Below, piece by piece: positions 16,867-23,660 of a stretch of 27,699 nt of DNA. The stretch's first letter is position 1. Each line of letters opens with the position of its first letter. Below the pieces are notes generated by a model, which was given only the letters and a program-made list of their open reading frames with translations, had not been told where the DNA came from and did not search any database. The position numbers and the translations under genes were made by a program. The DNA lies in assembly GCF_902488755.1 (NCBI RefSeq), contig NZ_CABTXF010000015.1, positions 1 to 27,699 of the forward strand, read 5' to 3'. Source of the stretch: an uncultured Murdochiella sp. (GTDB lineage Bacteria; Bacillota; Clostridia; Tissierellales; Peptoniphilaceae).

Positions 16867-17407
16867 TGTATTTCACCTCCGAAAACCGTTCGCTTGGTGT
16901 TACGTAATATTCCGCTGTTTTTATATTTTGCAGCGCATCCCCCACAACAACTCTTGCCGACATGTTGCGAATTGCAAGATTAAAAAGCAAATACGGAATT
17001 ACTTTTTTGTCCAGTTCATAACACGTAAACCGTTTGTTCGGGTCATGATACCAGGCTTGAATGGCAAGCGCTCCGCTTCCCGCGCAAAGATCGATGACTT
17101 CCTCTTCCTTTTCTACCAATCGTCCCATCAACGAAGCCAATGTCTTTGGCGTAAAATCTTGTTTTTTTTCTTTTCTATCGGCTTCATAGTATTGCCATAC
17201 GCCTTGCAAATAATCTGTACTGAGATCACCGCCAAACAGTTCTATCACCGCAGACATTGTTTTCTCATTGCGTGACAGGATGTCTTTCATCATGTTCTTC
17301 CCCAGTTCGTCTACCGAATCCGTCCTGAAAATACGAAACAGCCCGTCTCGTATTTCTGTTAGTTCAATATCCATCGCTTTTGCCTGTTCGTTCGTATTCC
17401 CTGTCAT
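16835..17407 (-). CDS. N6-adenine DNA methyltransferase, N-terminal half (SAM-binding)
   Basis: 190 residues. Contains the HsdM-type approach QDFTPKTLASLMGRLV (residues ~83-98) and motif I VIDLCAGSGAL (~104-114), followed by the acidic strand FTCYELDKK expected for SAM ribose binding. It stops at TAA (16837-16835) after SERFSEVKYIDQ, just before where NPPY should follow. NPPY is instead found in the overlapping downstream frame. Together the two proteins have about the length of one full phage N6-methyltransferase. No cognate restriction gene is visible, so protection of phage DNA or host-modification is more likely than a full RM system. Confidence 0.85.
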   Translation of the reverse strand: MTGNTNEQAKAMDIELTEIRDGLFRIFRTDSVDELGKNMMKDILSRNEKTMSAVIELFGGDLSTDYLQGVWQYYEADRKEKKQDFTPKTLASLMGRLVEKEEEVIDLCAGSGALAIQAWYHDPNKRFTCYELDKKVIPYLLFNLAIRNMSARVVVGDALQNIKTAEYYVTPSERFSEVKYIDQSIIESTI

Positions 17408-17727
17408 TTCTTCTCCTCGTCCGGAATGAAAATTCCCCTGTCCCCAATATCGACACCGATCTCGCGCTTTAGCTCAATGCGACAATCTAACAAGTCAAAA
17501 TATCCTGCTTGCAGGTCGCCCACCATACTGCCGAGTCTTCGCATGACGCGAAGCATCCTCGTTTTCCCAAAGTGAAACTCGTCTCGCAGTGCGATGTAGG
17601 TCATCCAGAATAAAAGCGTCACGCACTCATTGACCGCCTGTTGATAGCCCATGCGCTTGTACTGCTCAATCTGCGAAAGTGTCACCTGATAGAGTGGCTC
17701 TTTCTTCTTTTTCTCGCCTTTTCTCAT
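17404..17727 (-). CDS. Conserved phage protein, unknown function
   Basis: 107 residues from ATG 17727, which overlaps the RusA stop by one base (TGATG) and has a GAGGTG site; a TTG one codon earlier is less likely. Highly basic start (MRKGEKKKKEP), a helical middle with VTLLFWMTYIALRDEFHFGKTRMLRVMRRL and an acidic finish. The FHFGK-R-RV pattern occurs in unnamed proteins of Bacillota phage replication modules. I cannot assign a function; the location between RusA and the methyltransferase suggests DNA metabolism. Confidence 0.7.
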   Translation of the reverse strand: MRKGEKKKKEPLYQVTLSQIEQYKRMGYQQAVNECVTLLFWMTYIALRDEFHFGKTRMLRVMRRLGSMVGDLQAGYFDLLDCRIELKREIGVDIGDRGIFIPDEEKK

Positions 17728-18137
17728 CAAAACACCTCTTCCAAAACAACCTCTGCCCGTGCCTCACCGTCTATTGCGTAATGCTTTGTGATACGGCTTT
17801 CAACGATCTGTGCATCGTCCTTGTAGGCGACCTCGTTTAGTGCATCCAGTATTGCCTTTGCGCAATTGTCCACATCCGGACGCTTCGTGTGCTTGATTTT
17901 CCCCTCCGCAATGCGCCGTCTCTTGCTTTTTGAGTAGCTCTCCGGAATGGGGAAGTAAAGGTCAATCGTCGCAACAATCGCAGAATCGCCTAAGTACTCA
18001 CCGACGGTCAGGTTATAGACATCTTGCACGAGTGCTTCATAGTCCTTCGTCTTTTTTGGCGTGTAGGTATGCCCCCTAACAACGCGCGGTCTCGCCTTCG
18101 GAACGGGAACGCCTGGAATCGTGAATTTAACCTTCAT
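17727..18137 (-). CDS. rusA: RusA-family Holliday junction resolvase
   Basis: 136 residues with the RusA pattern: FTIPGVPVPKARPRV at the N terminus (residues ~5-19), then KRPDVDNCAKAILDALN (~87-103) and AYKDDAQIVE (~107-116) with the Asp residues that coordinate magnesium. It cuts four-way junctions produced during phage recombination and replication. Length matches the family. It follows a small unknown gene by a 4-bp overlap and shares the operon with RecT and the YqaJ exonuclease. Confidence 0.93.
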   Translation of the reverse strand: MKVKFTIPGVPVPKARPRVVRGHTYTPKKTKDYEALVQDVYNLTVGEYLGDSAIVATIDLYFPIPESYSKSKRRRIAEGKIKHTKRPDVDNCAKAILDALNEVAYKDDAQIVESRITKHYAIDGEARAEVVLEEVF

Positions 18138-18499
18138 TCTGCGCCGTCCTCGTAGTCGTCAAACATGTTCATCTGTGCGCCCGCTTTTCTTGCTATCATT
18201 TGTCCACTTTCCGCCGTCGTAACCATAAGCCCAACCGTGGAGTCGTCGCGATTAAAAACATCATCCTGCGCTGTGACTTTAATCTTGTAGTCAATTGGGC
18301 TTATTAGTTTTTCGTTTTCTCCAAGCGGTGGCATATCGTCGTATACCGTTCCTTCGTCAAAATTCATCGTGACGGATACTTTTGTCTTTCGTCCTTCTCC
18401 CGCAGCGAGTACCGCAGAACGAATGGCAATATCTAAATCCGTTTTTACTGTTGAAAGCCACGGATTATCAATCCCAAGCTCTTTATTTGTTATTTGCAT
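18134..18499 (-). CDS. Small phage protein with C-terminal clamp-binding-like motif, unknown
   Basis: 121 residues. The N-terminal part (MQITNKELGIDNPWLSTVK, then helix LDIAIRSAVLAAGEGRK) is followed by strands KVSVTMNFDEG and IDYKIKVTAQDD. The C terminus has AQMNMFDDYED. QMNMF resembles the pentapeptide by which proteins bind the bacterial sliding clamp (QLxLF type), a feature common in phage replication-module proteins. Family unknown to me. ATG 18499 has a GGAGGAATTCT site and overlaps the upstream gene by 17 bp. Confidence 0.7.
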   Translation of the reverse strand: MQITNKELGIDNPWLSTVKTDLDIAIRSAVLAAGEGRKTKVSVTMNFDEGTVYDDMPPLGENEKLISPIDYKIKVTAQDDVFNRDDSTVGLMVTTAESGQMIARKAGAQMNMFDDYEDGAE

Positions 18500-18962
18500 A
18501 GAATTCCTCCAGTCTCTTTATCGCTTCATCTGGACGTTTCCCGCCGTTTTTAACCCAGCTGTCGACTATCCGGACAATCTCTTTCCCTGCTGCCTCGCGT
18601 GCCAAGCCGCTCAGGTAGCCCTTGACGCTAAAAGCCCGACGGTTTCTTTCGACACCGTCACGAAGCCACTGCTTTTCACGTTCCTTCTGCGTGTCGGATT
18701 TGAATGAATCGTCGTGTAACGCTGCAAGATCTCTCGCTTTCCTCGCGCTATCTCGTGCCGCATTCCCGTCTAAGGCTCTTGCGATATAGGCAAAACTAAC
18801 GTCCGTTGTCCCTCGCCGATATAGCTCACGCATCATGTTCAGTACAGCGTCCTCTCCATGTTGCGCAACCGTTGTGAAAATGAGATGACTTATATTGGGC
18901 ATGATTGGCTGATGACTGAAATGTTGTTGATAAACTTGTTCCACTTTGTCTGTACTAACCAC
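18483..18962 (-). CDS. Putative replication protein, possibly DnaD-like
   Basis: 159 residues from GTG 18962, chosen for the strong AAGGAGGTG site; there is no close ATG. The first ~75 residues (VEQVYQQHFSHQPIMPNISHLIF, LNMMRELYRRGTTDVSFAYIARAL) have the rhythm of the DnaD C-terminal helical domain: a helix, an ALE-like middle, then a YI-x-x-AL end. The rest is a charged helix. Placed after the DUF4373 gene, where a helicase loader or replisome organiser is expected. Annotation is tentative and could be an unrelated helical protein. Confidence 0.55.
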   Translation of the reverse strand: MVSTDKVEQVYQQHFSHQPIMPNISHLIFTTVAQHGEDAVLNMMRELYRRGTTDVSFAYIARALDGNAARDSARKARDLAALHDDSFKSDTQKEREKQWLRDGVERNRRAFSVKGYLSGLAREAAGKEIVRIVDSWVKNGGKRPDEAIKRLEEFYANNK

Positions 18963-19173
18963 GCGCAGGCACCTCCTTTCGTTCTATGTGCCATGCTTTA
19001 TAAACCTCATATCTTGAAGTTATGAGACTTATACGCCAAAGAGTGAATATTTAAGATCACGTTACTATTCGTAGTAGTGTATTAACTTAAAACATACTTT
19101 CTTTACTTCCTTTACTTTACTTGCTATAAATTTTTGTAGCATTGCCATAAAAATCTGTAGCATTGCCATAAAA

Positions 19174-19557
19174 TCATGTTGCATCTGCGTCATCTTTGTC
19201 GCCCCAGCGCTGTTCAGCACCTCTTCTTCCTGCTTCGGAACGTCTGCGGCGTTTTTCATCTTTCACGTTCATGCGGCGTAGGAAACTGTCGGAGTAGAAG
19301 CACTCACCGTCCTCGGTGAAGGCAAATAACCCGAACTCTTCAACTACCTTTTTTACTTTCGAGGCGTCCACACGAAGGTCAAAGGCTATCATGTTATAAT
19401 CTTTGACACTCATGTAATTCGCGTCCTCTCTCATCCGCTCAAGAATCATGAAGTAGATCCCGTATCCTTCGGCGCCAAGCGCCATGCGCAGATTGACGAT
19501 TTTTGAATCGTTTCGGGCGTTGGCGTCATGTGAAAAATAATTTGTCATTTTTGCCAT
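19174..19557 (-). CDS. DUF4373 (Lin1244/Lin1753-type) replication-associated protein, likely truncated
   Basis: 127 residues from ATG 19557 (MAKMTNYFSHDANARND). The N-terminal domain matches DUF4373: FSHDANARNDSKIVNLRMALGAEGYGIYFMILERMRE, then LRVDASKVKKVVEEFGLF. It ends with the RRRSEAGRRGAEQRWG stretch usual in this family before a variable tail. An in-frame TGA stops it at 19174, but the same frame continues for 18 sense codons of an imperfect FYGNAT repeat until TAA (19119-19117), which suggests a shortened C terminus. These proteins often initiate phage replication with a loader. An upstream reading (MSQSHKKG) lacks a good ribosome-binding site. Confidence 0.85.
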   Translation of the reverse strand: MAKMTNYFSHDANARNDSKIVNLRMALGAEGYGIYFMILERMREDANYMSVKDYNMIAFDLRVDASKVKKVVEEFGLFAFTEDGECFYSDSFLRRMNVKDEKRRRRSEAGRRGAEQRWGDKDDADAT

Positions 19558-19576
19558 GTCCGATAAACACCCTTTC

Positions 19577-20440
19577 TTATGCGATTGGCTCAAATCCTTC
19601 TAAAAAGCCCTCTGCCTCCTTGCTCATCTCCGGCTTCATACCTTCTGTCTCGTCAAGAATCTCTCCCGTCTCTTCGTCCACGTGTTGCCAGGCGACATCG
19701 ACGACATTTTCATCAATAGCAGTCTTAGCCTGATCGTCCTTTACGACTGCCTCATCGATGGATGTTGCGCGCTGCAATTCGACGGACATGGGTGCGTATT
19801 TTAAGACTTGCTTGAGTACTGTCTTTTTAGCCATCGCATCAAAATCGGTTTTCCACGGTCCGTTGTTGTACGTCTTCGAGAATTTCCGTCCATGCGCCTC
19901 CACCTCTTGGCGTGTCATGTAGAAAAATCCGCATCCGCCGTTGGTGAGTTTATAGACCGCATAGTATCCGGTGACTTTTCCTCGGTCGCCATCAAGGTAG
20001 GGGATATGTGTTATCGTCTCTTCGATGCCGTAGGCGATGGAAAATTCGTCCTTTTCTCGTACCTCATGGGCGTAGATGGATTTGTACTGCCCGGATCGCA
20101 TCGCAAGGTCGATGAGTCCTTTGTAGCCGATTTGGAATTGAATTTGATTTCCGTAGGGGATGAGGTACGCCTGTCCAAGCGGCGTGTTCGGTTCAAGGCC
20201 AAGCTGCGCCGACTGCATCATCGCGGCGATAAAGGACACCGGATCCGCCTTCTGTAGTTTTGCATTCCCGCTAAAAGCGGTTAGCGCCACACGCTGGAAA
20301 CGCTCCGATTTAATGTTTTCCGGTAGTGCCATCTTGATTTGCTGTGCCATCGCGTTAAGTAGCCCGCGCATACTTTCTGTTGGGCTTAATTTCCCACCGT
20401 CTTTTTTCGCCTGTAAGGCTTGCTTCGCATCCATCGTCAT
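19577..20440 (-). CDS. recT: RecT-family single-strand annealing protein
   Basis: 287 residues with the RecT pattern: an N-terminal helix region around PENIKSERFQRVALTAF, then PVSFIAAMMQSAQLGLEPN (residues ~67-85), AYLIPYGNQIQFQIGYKGLIDLAMRSG (~91-117), and the FFYMTRQEVEAH line. A C-terminal acidic tail follows. It anneals complementary ssDNA made by the exonuclease encoded just upstream (20445-21428) in recombination-dependent replication or repair. GAGGAGGAATAAAAAC precedes ATG 20440. The spacing of 4 bp from the exonuclease gene indicates a shared transcript. Confidence 0.95.
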   Translation of the reverse strand: MTMDAKQALQAKKDGGKLSPTESMRGLLNAMAQQIKMALPENIKSERFQRVALTAFSGNAKLQKADPVSFIAAMMQSAQLGLEPNTPLGQAYLIPYGNQIQFQIGYKGLIDLAMRSGQYKSIYAHEVREKDEFSIAYGIEETITHIPYLDGDRGKVTGYYAVYKLTNGGCGFFYMTRQEVEAHGRKFSKTYNNGPWKTDFDAMAKKTVLKQVLKYAPMSVELQRATSIDEAVVKDDQAKTAIDENVVDVAWQHVDEETGEILDETEGMKPEMSKEAEGFLEGFEPIA

Positions 20441-20444
20441 GTTT

Positions 20445-21428
20445 TTATTCCTCCTCTTTTTCTTCCGTTCTTGTCACGCTAAATCGCCGATACTCGCTAA
20501 CCTTCGCATATCGCTCGAAGATCTCCGGCATTTCTTTTTTTAGTCGTCTACTGTCAAGACGCTTTGACTGTAAAAGTCGCCACGTAATGTGGGCGCTATC
20601 GCCGACGATCGCCTTTTCGCTATTCTGCATGGCAATCTTCACGTCCTGCTCCATCGCCTCAATTTCTTGGCTTAGTGCGTCGCGCTGGTCTTTGAGGTAA
20701 AAGTACATCCCGGTATCGAAGGCTTTTTCATCCAACAAAACGGGATCCCCTCCGCCATCTGCCCGACCGGGAAAGAGTTTGTTGATTGCCTCAGAGCAAG
20801 CGCTCGTTCCGTCCGGGTTTGGCATCTCCCCTGTCTCGACGAAGCACCAGAACTTTTTCTCCTCTTCGACAAGGATGTGGATCGTGTCCTCATCTCGCGC
20901 AATCTCGCGGATCTCAAAGCCATCTCCTGCGCCAAACATTACCGCGATATAACACTTTTTCGCGCCTGTCACTGCCATGTAGTGTTGGCATTGAATCTCG
21001 TAGTGGACGGGAATCATGCCATCTGCCCACTGATTACGGTTCCATGCGGAAGTCGTCTTAATCTCTAAGATAGCGTCCTCGTCGACAAGCTCCCTATCGA
21101 TATCTGCGAGCATCCACGGATATTTAGTGGAAACCATCATGGCGTTGTTGCGACGGACTTTCTTTCCCGTCTCCATCACGAAGCGTCTTGCGACAATTTC
21201 TTCTGCGGCGTTTCCGTACCACATCTTTAACGCCTGCTTGGAATCATCTTCTGCGTCATCTCCTTTTTTGCTCTTGCTAAGCCACACGGAGAAGGGCGAT
21301 GCCCAAGGGCTAAGCCCGACGCATCCGGCGGCATCAGATCCGCCGATATAGCCTTGGCGAATCGAAAGCCACTTCTCATGGCTAATTTGTGCTTTATTTG
21401 CGATCACGTTGAATTTGGTTTTATCCAT
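20445..21428 (-). CDS. YqaJ-type phage exonuclease (lambda Exo fold)
   Basis: 327 residues from ATG 21428, 4 bp after the upstream stop. PD-(D/E)xK exonuclease motifs, in order: YIGGSDAAGCVGLSP (residues ~27-41), GNAAEEIVARRF (~72-83), LADIDRE with Asp109-111, LEIKTT with Glu122 and Lys124, and QCQHYM. It degrades one strand of dsDNA 5' to 3' and hands the single strand to RecT. The two together form a Red-like recombination pair. An alternative start 15 codons upstream lacks support. Confidence 0.95.
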   Translation of the reverse strand: MDKTKFNVIANKAQISHEKWLSIRQGYIGGSDAAGCVGLSPWASPFSVWLSKSKKGDDAEDDSKQALKMWYGNAAEEIVARRFVMETGKKVRRNNAMMVSTKYPWMLADIDRELVDEDAILEIKTTSAWNRNQWADGMIPVHYEIQCQHYMAVTGAKKCYIAVMFGAGDGFEIREIARDEDTIHILVEEEKKFWCFVETGEMPNPDGTSACSEAINKLFPGRADGGGDPVLLDEKAFDTGMYFYLKDQRDALSQEIEAMEQDVKIAMQNSEKAIVGDSAHITWRLLQSKRLDSRRLKKEMPEIFERYAKVSEYRRFSVTRTEEKEEE

Positions 21429-21432
21429 GGCA

Positions 21433-21630
21433 TCACCAGCACCGATCCGCCCACTGACGATCTGCATCGTCAAAAGCTGCCGCTACTTCGGGATCCTCGA
21501 CCTCGACATAATGGGTGTGGCGTTTCAAACAAGAATCACATATACGCATTTCTCCATCGTCGTAGGCATAGTCGCCGTCATAAATTGGCGAGAAGCAAAC
21601 CGAACAATATCCGTAGCATAGTCTTTCCAT
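21433..21630 (-). CDS. Small zinc-ribbon-like phage protein
   Basis: 65 residues. Two cysteine pairs, CSVC (residues ~9-12) and CDSC (~31-34), flank an acidic strand YDGDYAYDDGEMRI, the layout of a small zinc ribbon. The C-terminal half is acidic. GAGGAGGAAAAA precedes ATG 21630. Function unknown; it could be a regulator or a subunit of the recombination genes that follow 4 bp downstream. Confidence 0.75.
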   Translation of the reverse strand: MERLCYGYCSVCFSPIYDGDYAYDDGEMRICDSCLKRHTHYVEVEDPEVAAAFDDADRQWADRCW

Positions 21631-21669
21631 TTTTTCCTCCTCATGTGGTATACTGAGGGCGCAAGAGGC

Positions 21670-21888
21670 TTAATCCTGCACCTTTTGACCATCGTCGTCA
21701 CGGACGGTGGTCATCTCTTTTTCTAACATGCCCATAAAATTTAGGATTTTTCTTCCCATAAGTTCTCCACCTTCTGCTCGAAGGCGCTCATCGACGTTTA
21801 TGTTTTCGGATTCTGCAAAGCGATGGGACGCCCAAAAAAGAATCTCTATATACATTTTCAGATCTTTCCATACTTTTTCGTAATCCAT
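21670..21888 (-). CDS. Small acidic helical protein, unknown
   Basis: 72 residues (MDYEKVWKDLKMYIEILFW onward), mainly helical with a possible coiled middle, ending TVRDDDGQKVQD. GGAGATGC precedes ATG 21888, which overlaps the upstream gene by 31 bp. No family recognised. One of a run of tiny early genes. Confidence 0.65.
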   Translation of the reverse strand: MDYEKVWKDLKMYIEILFWASHRFAESENINVDERLRAEGGELMGRKILNFMGMLEKEMTTVRDDDGQKVQD

Positions 21889-22067
21889 GCCGCATCTCCA
21901 ATTACTTCTTCAATCATTTTCTGCCGCTGCGCATCAAACAAAAAGTCGATATATTTTGATAGTGCTTCCTGCTGCTTTCTCTTATCCGCGGAAGACAAGG
22001 AATCCATAAAAGCATCTATTGCGTAACATGCCGTCCTTATATCTTCTTCGGTCAGTTGTTTGCTCAT
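21858..22067 (-). CDS. Small helical protein, unknown
   Basis: 69 residues from ATG 22067 (MSKQLTEEDIRTACYAIDAF); AGGAGGAGAAAAG gives a strong start, and the longer upstream reading is not needed. Helical throughout, with DFLFDAQRQKMIEEVIGD at the end. The ribosome-binding site overlaps the stop of the 50-aa membrane protein gene. Function unknown. Confidence 0.7.
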   Translation of the reverse strand: MSKQLTEEDIRTACYAIDAFMDSLSSADKRKQQEALSKYIDFLFDAQRQKMIEEVIGDAAWITKKYGKI

Positions 22068-22078
22068 CTTTTCTCCTC

Positions 22079-22231
22079 CTATCTCGTCACCATAAAGTAG
22101 AAAAGCCAACTTCCCACCAGCACGTATCCCACCGTCGCAAATGTCGCTGCAACCGCAAGGATGGTCTTCAGCACCGGGTGCATCCGTGCGAAATTAAACG
22201 TCCAGCCGATTTTCTTTCTGCGTTTTTTCAT
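22079..22231 (-). CDS. Small membrane protein, 50 aa
   Basis: Starts ATG 22231 with AAGGAGAAGCAAC; the stop overlaps the next ribosome-binding site. Basic N terminus MKKRRKKIGW, then one likely membrane helix (residues ~21-46: TILAVAATFATVGYVLVGSW...). Function unknown. Small single-pass proteins like this occur in early phage operons, where some modulate the host membrane or superinfection. Confidence 0.65.
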   Translation of the reverse strand: MKKRRKKIGWTFNFARMHPVLKTILAVAATFATVGYVLVGSWLFYFMVTR

Positions 22232-22245
22232 GTTGCTTCTCCTTC

Positions 22246-22431
22246 CTATATGCGCGTATAGCGTGAACTCTTTGCGCCGTCTAAAAAGTCCTCGATATCC
22301 GTGTCTTTGTAAAAGTGTGTCTTTCGCCCCATGTCGATGAAGGAAAGTCCTTCTTTTTCCCAGTCCGTGACGGTATTCTTTCCGATACCGAAATACTCCA
22401 TCAGCTCGCTTCGTGTCATGTAGCGTTTCAC
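22246..22431 (-). CDS. Excisionase-like winged HTH protein
   Basis: 61 residues from GTG 22431, 7 nt after GGAGG; an ATG further upstream would translate the ribosome-binding site itself (KGGNA). The HTH MTRSELMEYFGIGKNTVTDWEKEGL (residues ~5-29) followed by wing MGRKTHFYKDTDIEDFL is the MerR-like/HTH_17 excisionase fold. It may be the Xis partner of the integrase at the right end, or a promoter regulator of the early operon. Confidence 0.8.
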   Translation of the reverse strand: MKRYMTRSELMEYFGIGKNTVTDWEKEGLSFIDMGRKTHFYKDTDIEDFLDGAKSSRYTRI

Positions 22432-22445
22432 GGCGTTTCCTCCTT

Positions 22446-22655
22446 TCATTCCTTAATCAGTTTCTTCATCTCGTCCAAGGAAAAGTCCAACATGTCGGAT
22501 AAAATGACAACTTCCTCCAACGTGAATTTCCGTAGCCCTTTTTCTTTCTGGTGGACGTTTGTCACCGTGATATGAAGCCTTTCCGACACATCTTTAAGCC
22601 GCACATGTTTTTCTATTCGCTTTTCGTGAATATAGTTTCCTATTCTTGTGTGCAT
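22446..22655 (-). CDS. XRE-family HTH regulator
   Basis: 69 residues from ATG 22655 (MHTRIGNYIHEKRIEKHVRL), with a GGAAAGGAAAAGCG site. HTH: VRLKDVSERLHITVTNVHQKEKG (residues ~18-40), then KFTLEEVVILSDML and an acidic last helix. It is the first gene left of a divergent intergenic stretch with three AACA/TGTT inverted repeats, and probably binds there, controlling itself and the plus-strand gene at 22770. Confidence 0.85.
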   Translation of the reverse strand: MHTRIGNYIHEKRIEKHVRLKDVSERLHITVTNVHQKEKGLRKFTLEEVVILSDMLDFSLDEMKKLIKE

Positions 22656-22769
22656 CGCTTTTCCTTTCCACAACATATAGTGTTTTCTCGAACATCGTGT
22701 TATAATAATTCCATCAAGAACATGTGCCAGCGTGTTCCTCTGAAATTCACCATGAAAGGAGGGACGGCA
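22656..22769. promoter_or_regulatory. Divergent control region with AACA/TGTT repeats and extended -10
   Basis: Three inverted-repeat sites with arms AACA and TGTT lie at 22672-22684, 22691-22701 and 22718-22737 (the last with GAACA/TGTTC arms). A plus-strand extended -10 TGTTATAAT is at 22698-22706, overlapping the second site; a good -35 is not visible. Likely operators for the adjacent XRE regulator. Confidence 0.5.
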
Positions 22770-23081
22770 ATGCGTTCTACTCTTACTGGAGCGGATGAAT
22801 TCGTGAAACGTCTTAATGATCTGCAAAAATCCACTCAGTCAATCGATGGTGAAGTCCCGCTTTGCGAAATCCTTACTGATGATTTTGTTAGAGAAAACAC
22901 AACTCTGAAAACCTTCGACGAGTTGATGGAATCGGCTAACATTCATTGCGATAAAGATTTCGATGAAGCCTCTTCGGACGCGCTTGACGATGCCATACAA
23001 AATGTGAGTTCATACAAGACATTTCAAGAATTTGTGAATGACGCCGCAAGCGAATATGTCATGAAGAAGTTAGATTTCTAA
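22770..23081 (+). CDS. Plus-strand orphan gene inside the lytic operon, function unknown
   Basis: 103 residues from ATG 22770 (MRSTLTGADEFVKRLNDLQK), with an AAAGGAGGGACGGCA site; an in-frame ATG 18 bp upstream is weaker because it reads through that site. Acidic, soluble, with two related segments, DDFVRENTTLKTFDELMESA and DDAIQNVSSYKTFQEFVNDA. Proteins of this repeat style are known to me from Bacillota chromosomes without a function. It is the only plus-strand gene in the leftward operon and ends 12 bp inside the next minus-strand gene. An accessory (moron-like) gene or a partner of the neighbouring XRE protein is plausible. Confidence 0.8.
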   Translation: MRSTLTGADEFVKRLNDLQKSTQSIDGEVPLCEILTDDFVRENTTLKTFDELMESANIHCDKDFDEASSDALDDAIQNVSSYKTFQEFVNDAASEYVMKKLDF

Positions 23082-23219
23082 CTCATCTTGAAACATGGAA
23101 AGCTGTTTCATCTCGTCCAACAGATGGGACAGCTTTTCAATTTCTTTTTGGAACTCGTCAATTCTCATGCCGTTAATCGTTAAGTACAGATTCACGTCGA
23201 TGTATGCTGTTTTTTTCAT
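23070..23219 (-). CDS. Small coiled-coil protein, 49 aa
   Basis: From ATG 23219 with AAAGGAGGAAGGATA. MKKTAYIDVNLYLTINGM is followed by a helix EFQKEIEKLSHLLDEMKQLSMF and an acidic end. KQLSMF resembles a sliding-clamp-binding pentapeptide, but this is weak. Tail-to-tail overlap of 12 bp with the plus-strand gene. Function unknown. Confidence 0.6.
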   Translation of the reverse strand: MKKTAYIDVNLYLTINGMRIDEFQKEIEKLSHLLDEMKQLSMFQDELEI

Positions 23220-23338
23220 TATCCTTCCTCCTTTCATCGTCACGTTAGGGCTAAAGAATTAACCCCAAAATGAGCACCGCAACTATAATTCCGGTGTAAC
23301 AAACAAGCCCCCAGAAAAACCTGTCTTTTCCTAAATCG

Positions 23339-23554
23339 CTATCTGCTTAACTTTCGAAGTGCAGTTGCCTCGGTTTGTCGTATCCGCTCACGTGTTACGC
23401 CAAACAAGTTACCGATTTCTTGCAGCGTTCTCGTCTCGCCATCCTCTAAGCCAAAGCGCAGGATGAGCACCTTCTTCTGTCGTTCGTTCAAACACTCCCC
23501 ATGCTTTTCGAGTGCGTCTTTCAGGAGTTTTGGATCGATGTCGTGATTGTTCAT
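23339..23554 (-). CDS. Stand-alone sigma-70 region 4 protein
   Basis: 71 residues. From LNERQKKVLILRFGL to RERIRQTEATALRKLSR (residues ~22-71), the sequence reads like region 4 of the housekeeping sigma factor, including the HTH TLQEIGNLFGVTRERIRQTE and the -35-contacting recognition helix. The core-binding regions 2 and 3 are absent. It could compete for the -35 element or for sigma partners such as the beta flap or a regulator, or act as a phage activator. ATG 23554 has a GGAGGAAAACGA site. Confidence 0.88.
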   Translation of the reverse strand: MNNHDIDPKLLKDALEKHGECLNERQKKVLILRFGLEDGETRTLQEIGNLFGVTRERIRQTEATALRKLSR

Positions 23555-23586
23555 TCGTTTTCCTCCTTCCCTTCGTTCCTATTTGC

Positions 23587-23618
23587 ACTCTACTCTTCTT
23601 CTTCTTCTTCCTTGTCAA
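23587..23618 (-). promoter_or_regulatory. Possible promoter with GAA-repeat spacer
   Basis: On the minus strand TTGACA (23618-23613) is followed by a 20-nt spacer containing five AAG/GAA units (23609-23595) and TAGAGT (23592-23587). The spacer is 3 nt longer than ideal. It precedes the sigma-region-4 gene. Confidence 0.35.
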
Positions 23619-23660
23619 GGGGTTGACGGTTTTATTTATGTTTCCTTTTAAGTATCAAAT

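Noticed and set aside
19065..19259. 64-codon minus frame ending KVKEVKKVCFKLIHYYE
   Set aside because: It overlaps the end of the DUF4373 gene in another frame with no ribosome-binding site; it is explained by the repeat and A-rich tail, though a family-like Lys/Val ending was considered.
23251..23346. Hydrophobic minus-strand frame (GLVCYTGIIVAVLILGLIL) in the gap before the 49-aa gene
   Set aside because: It looks like a membrane helix, but there is no ATG, GTG or TTG between the upstream stop and the hydrophobic part, and no ribosome-binding site at the right distance.
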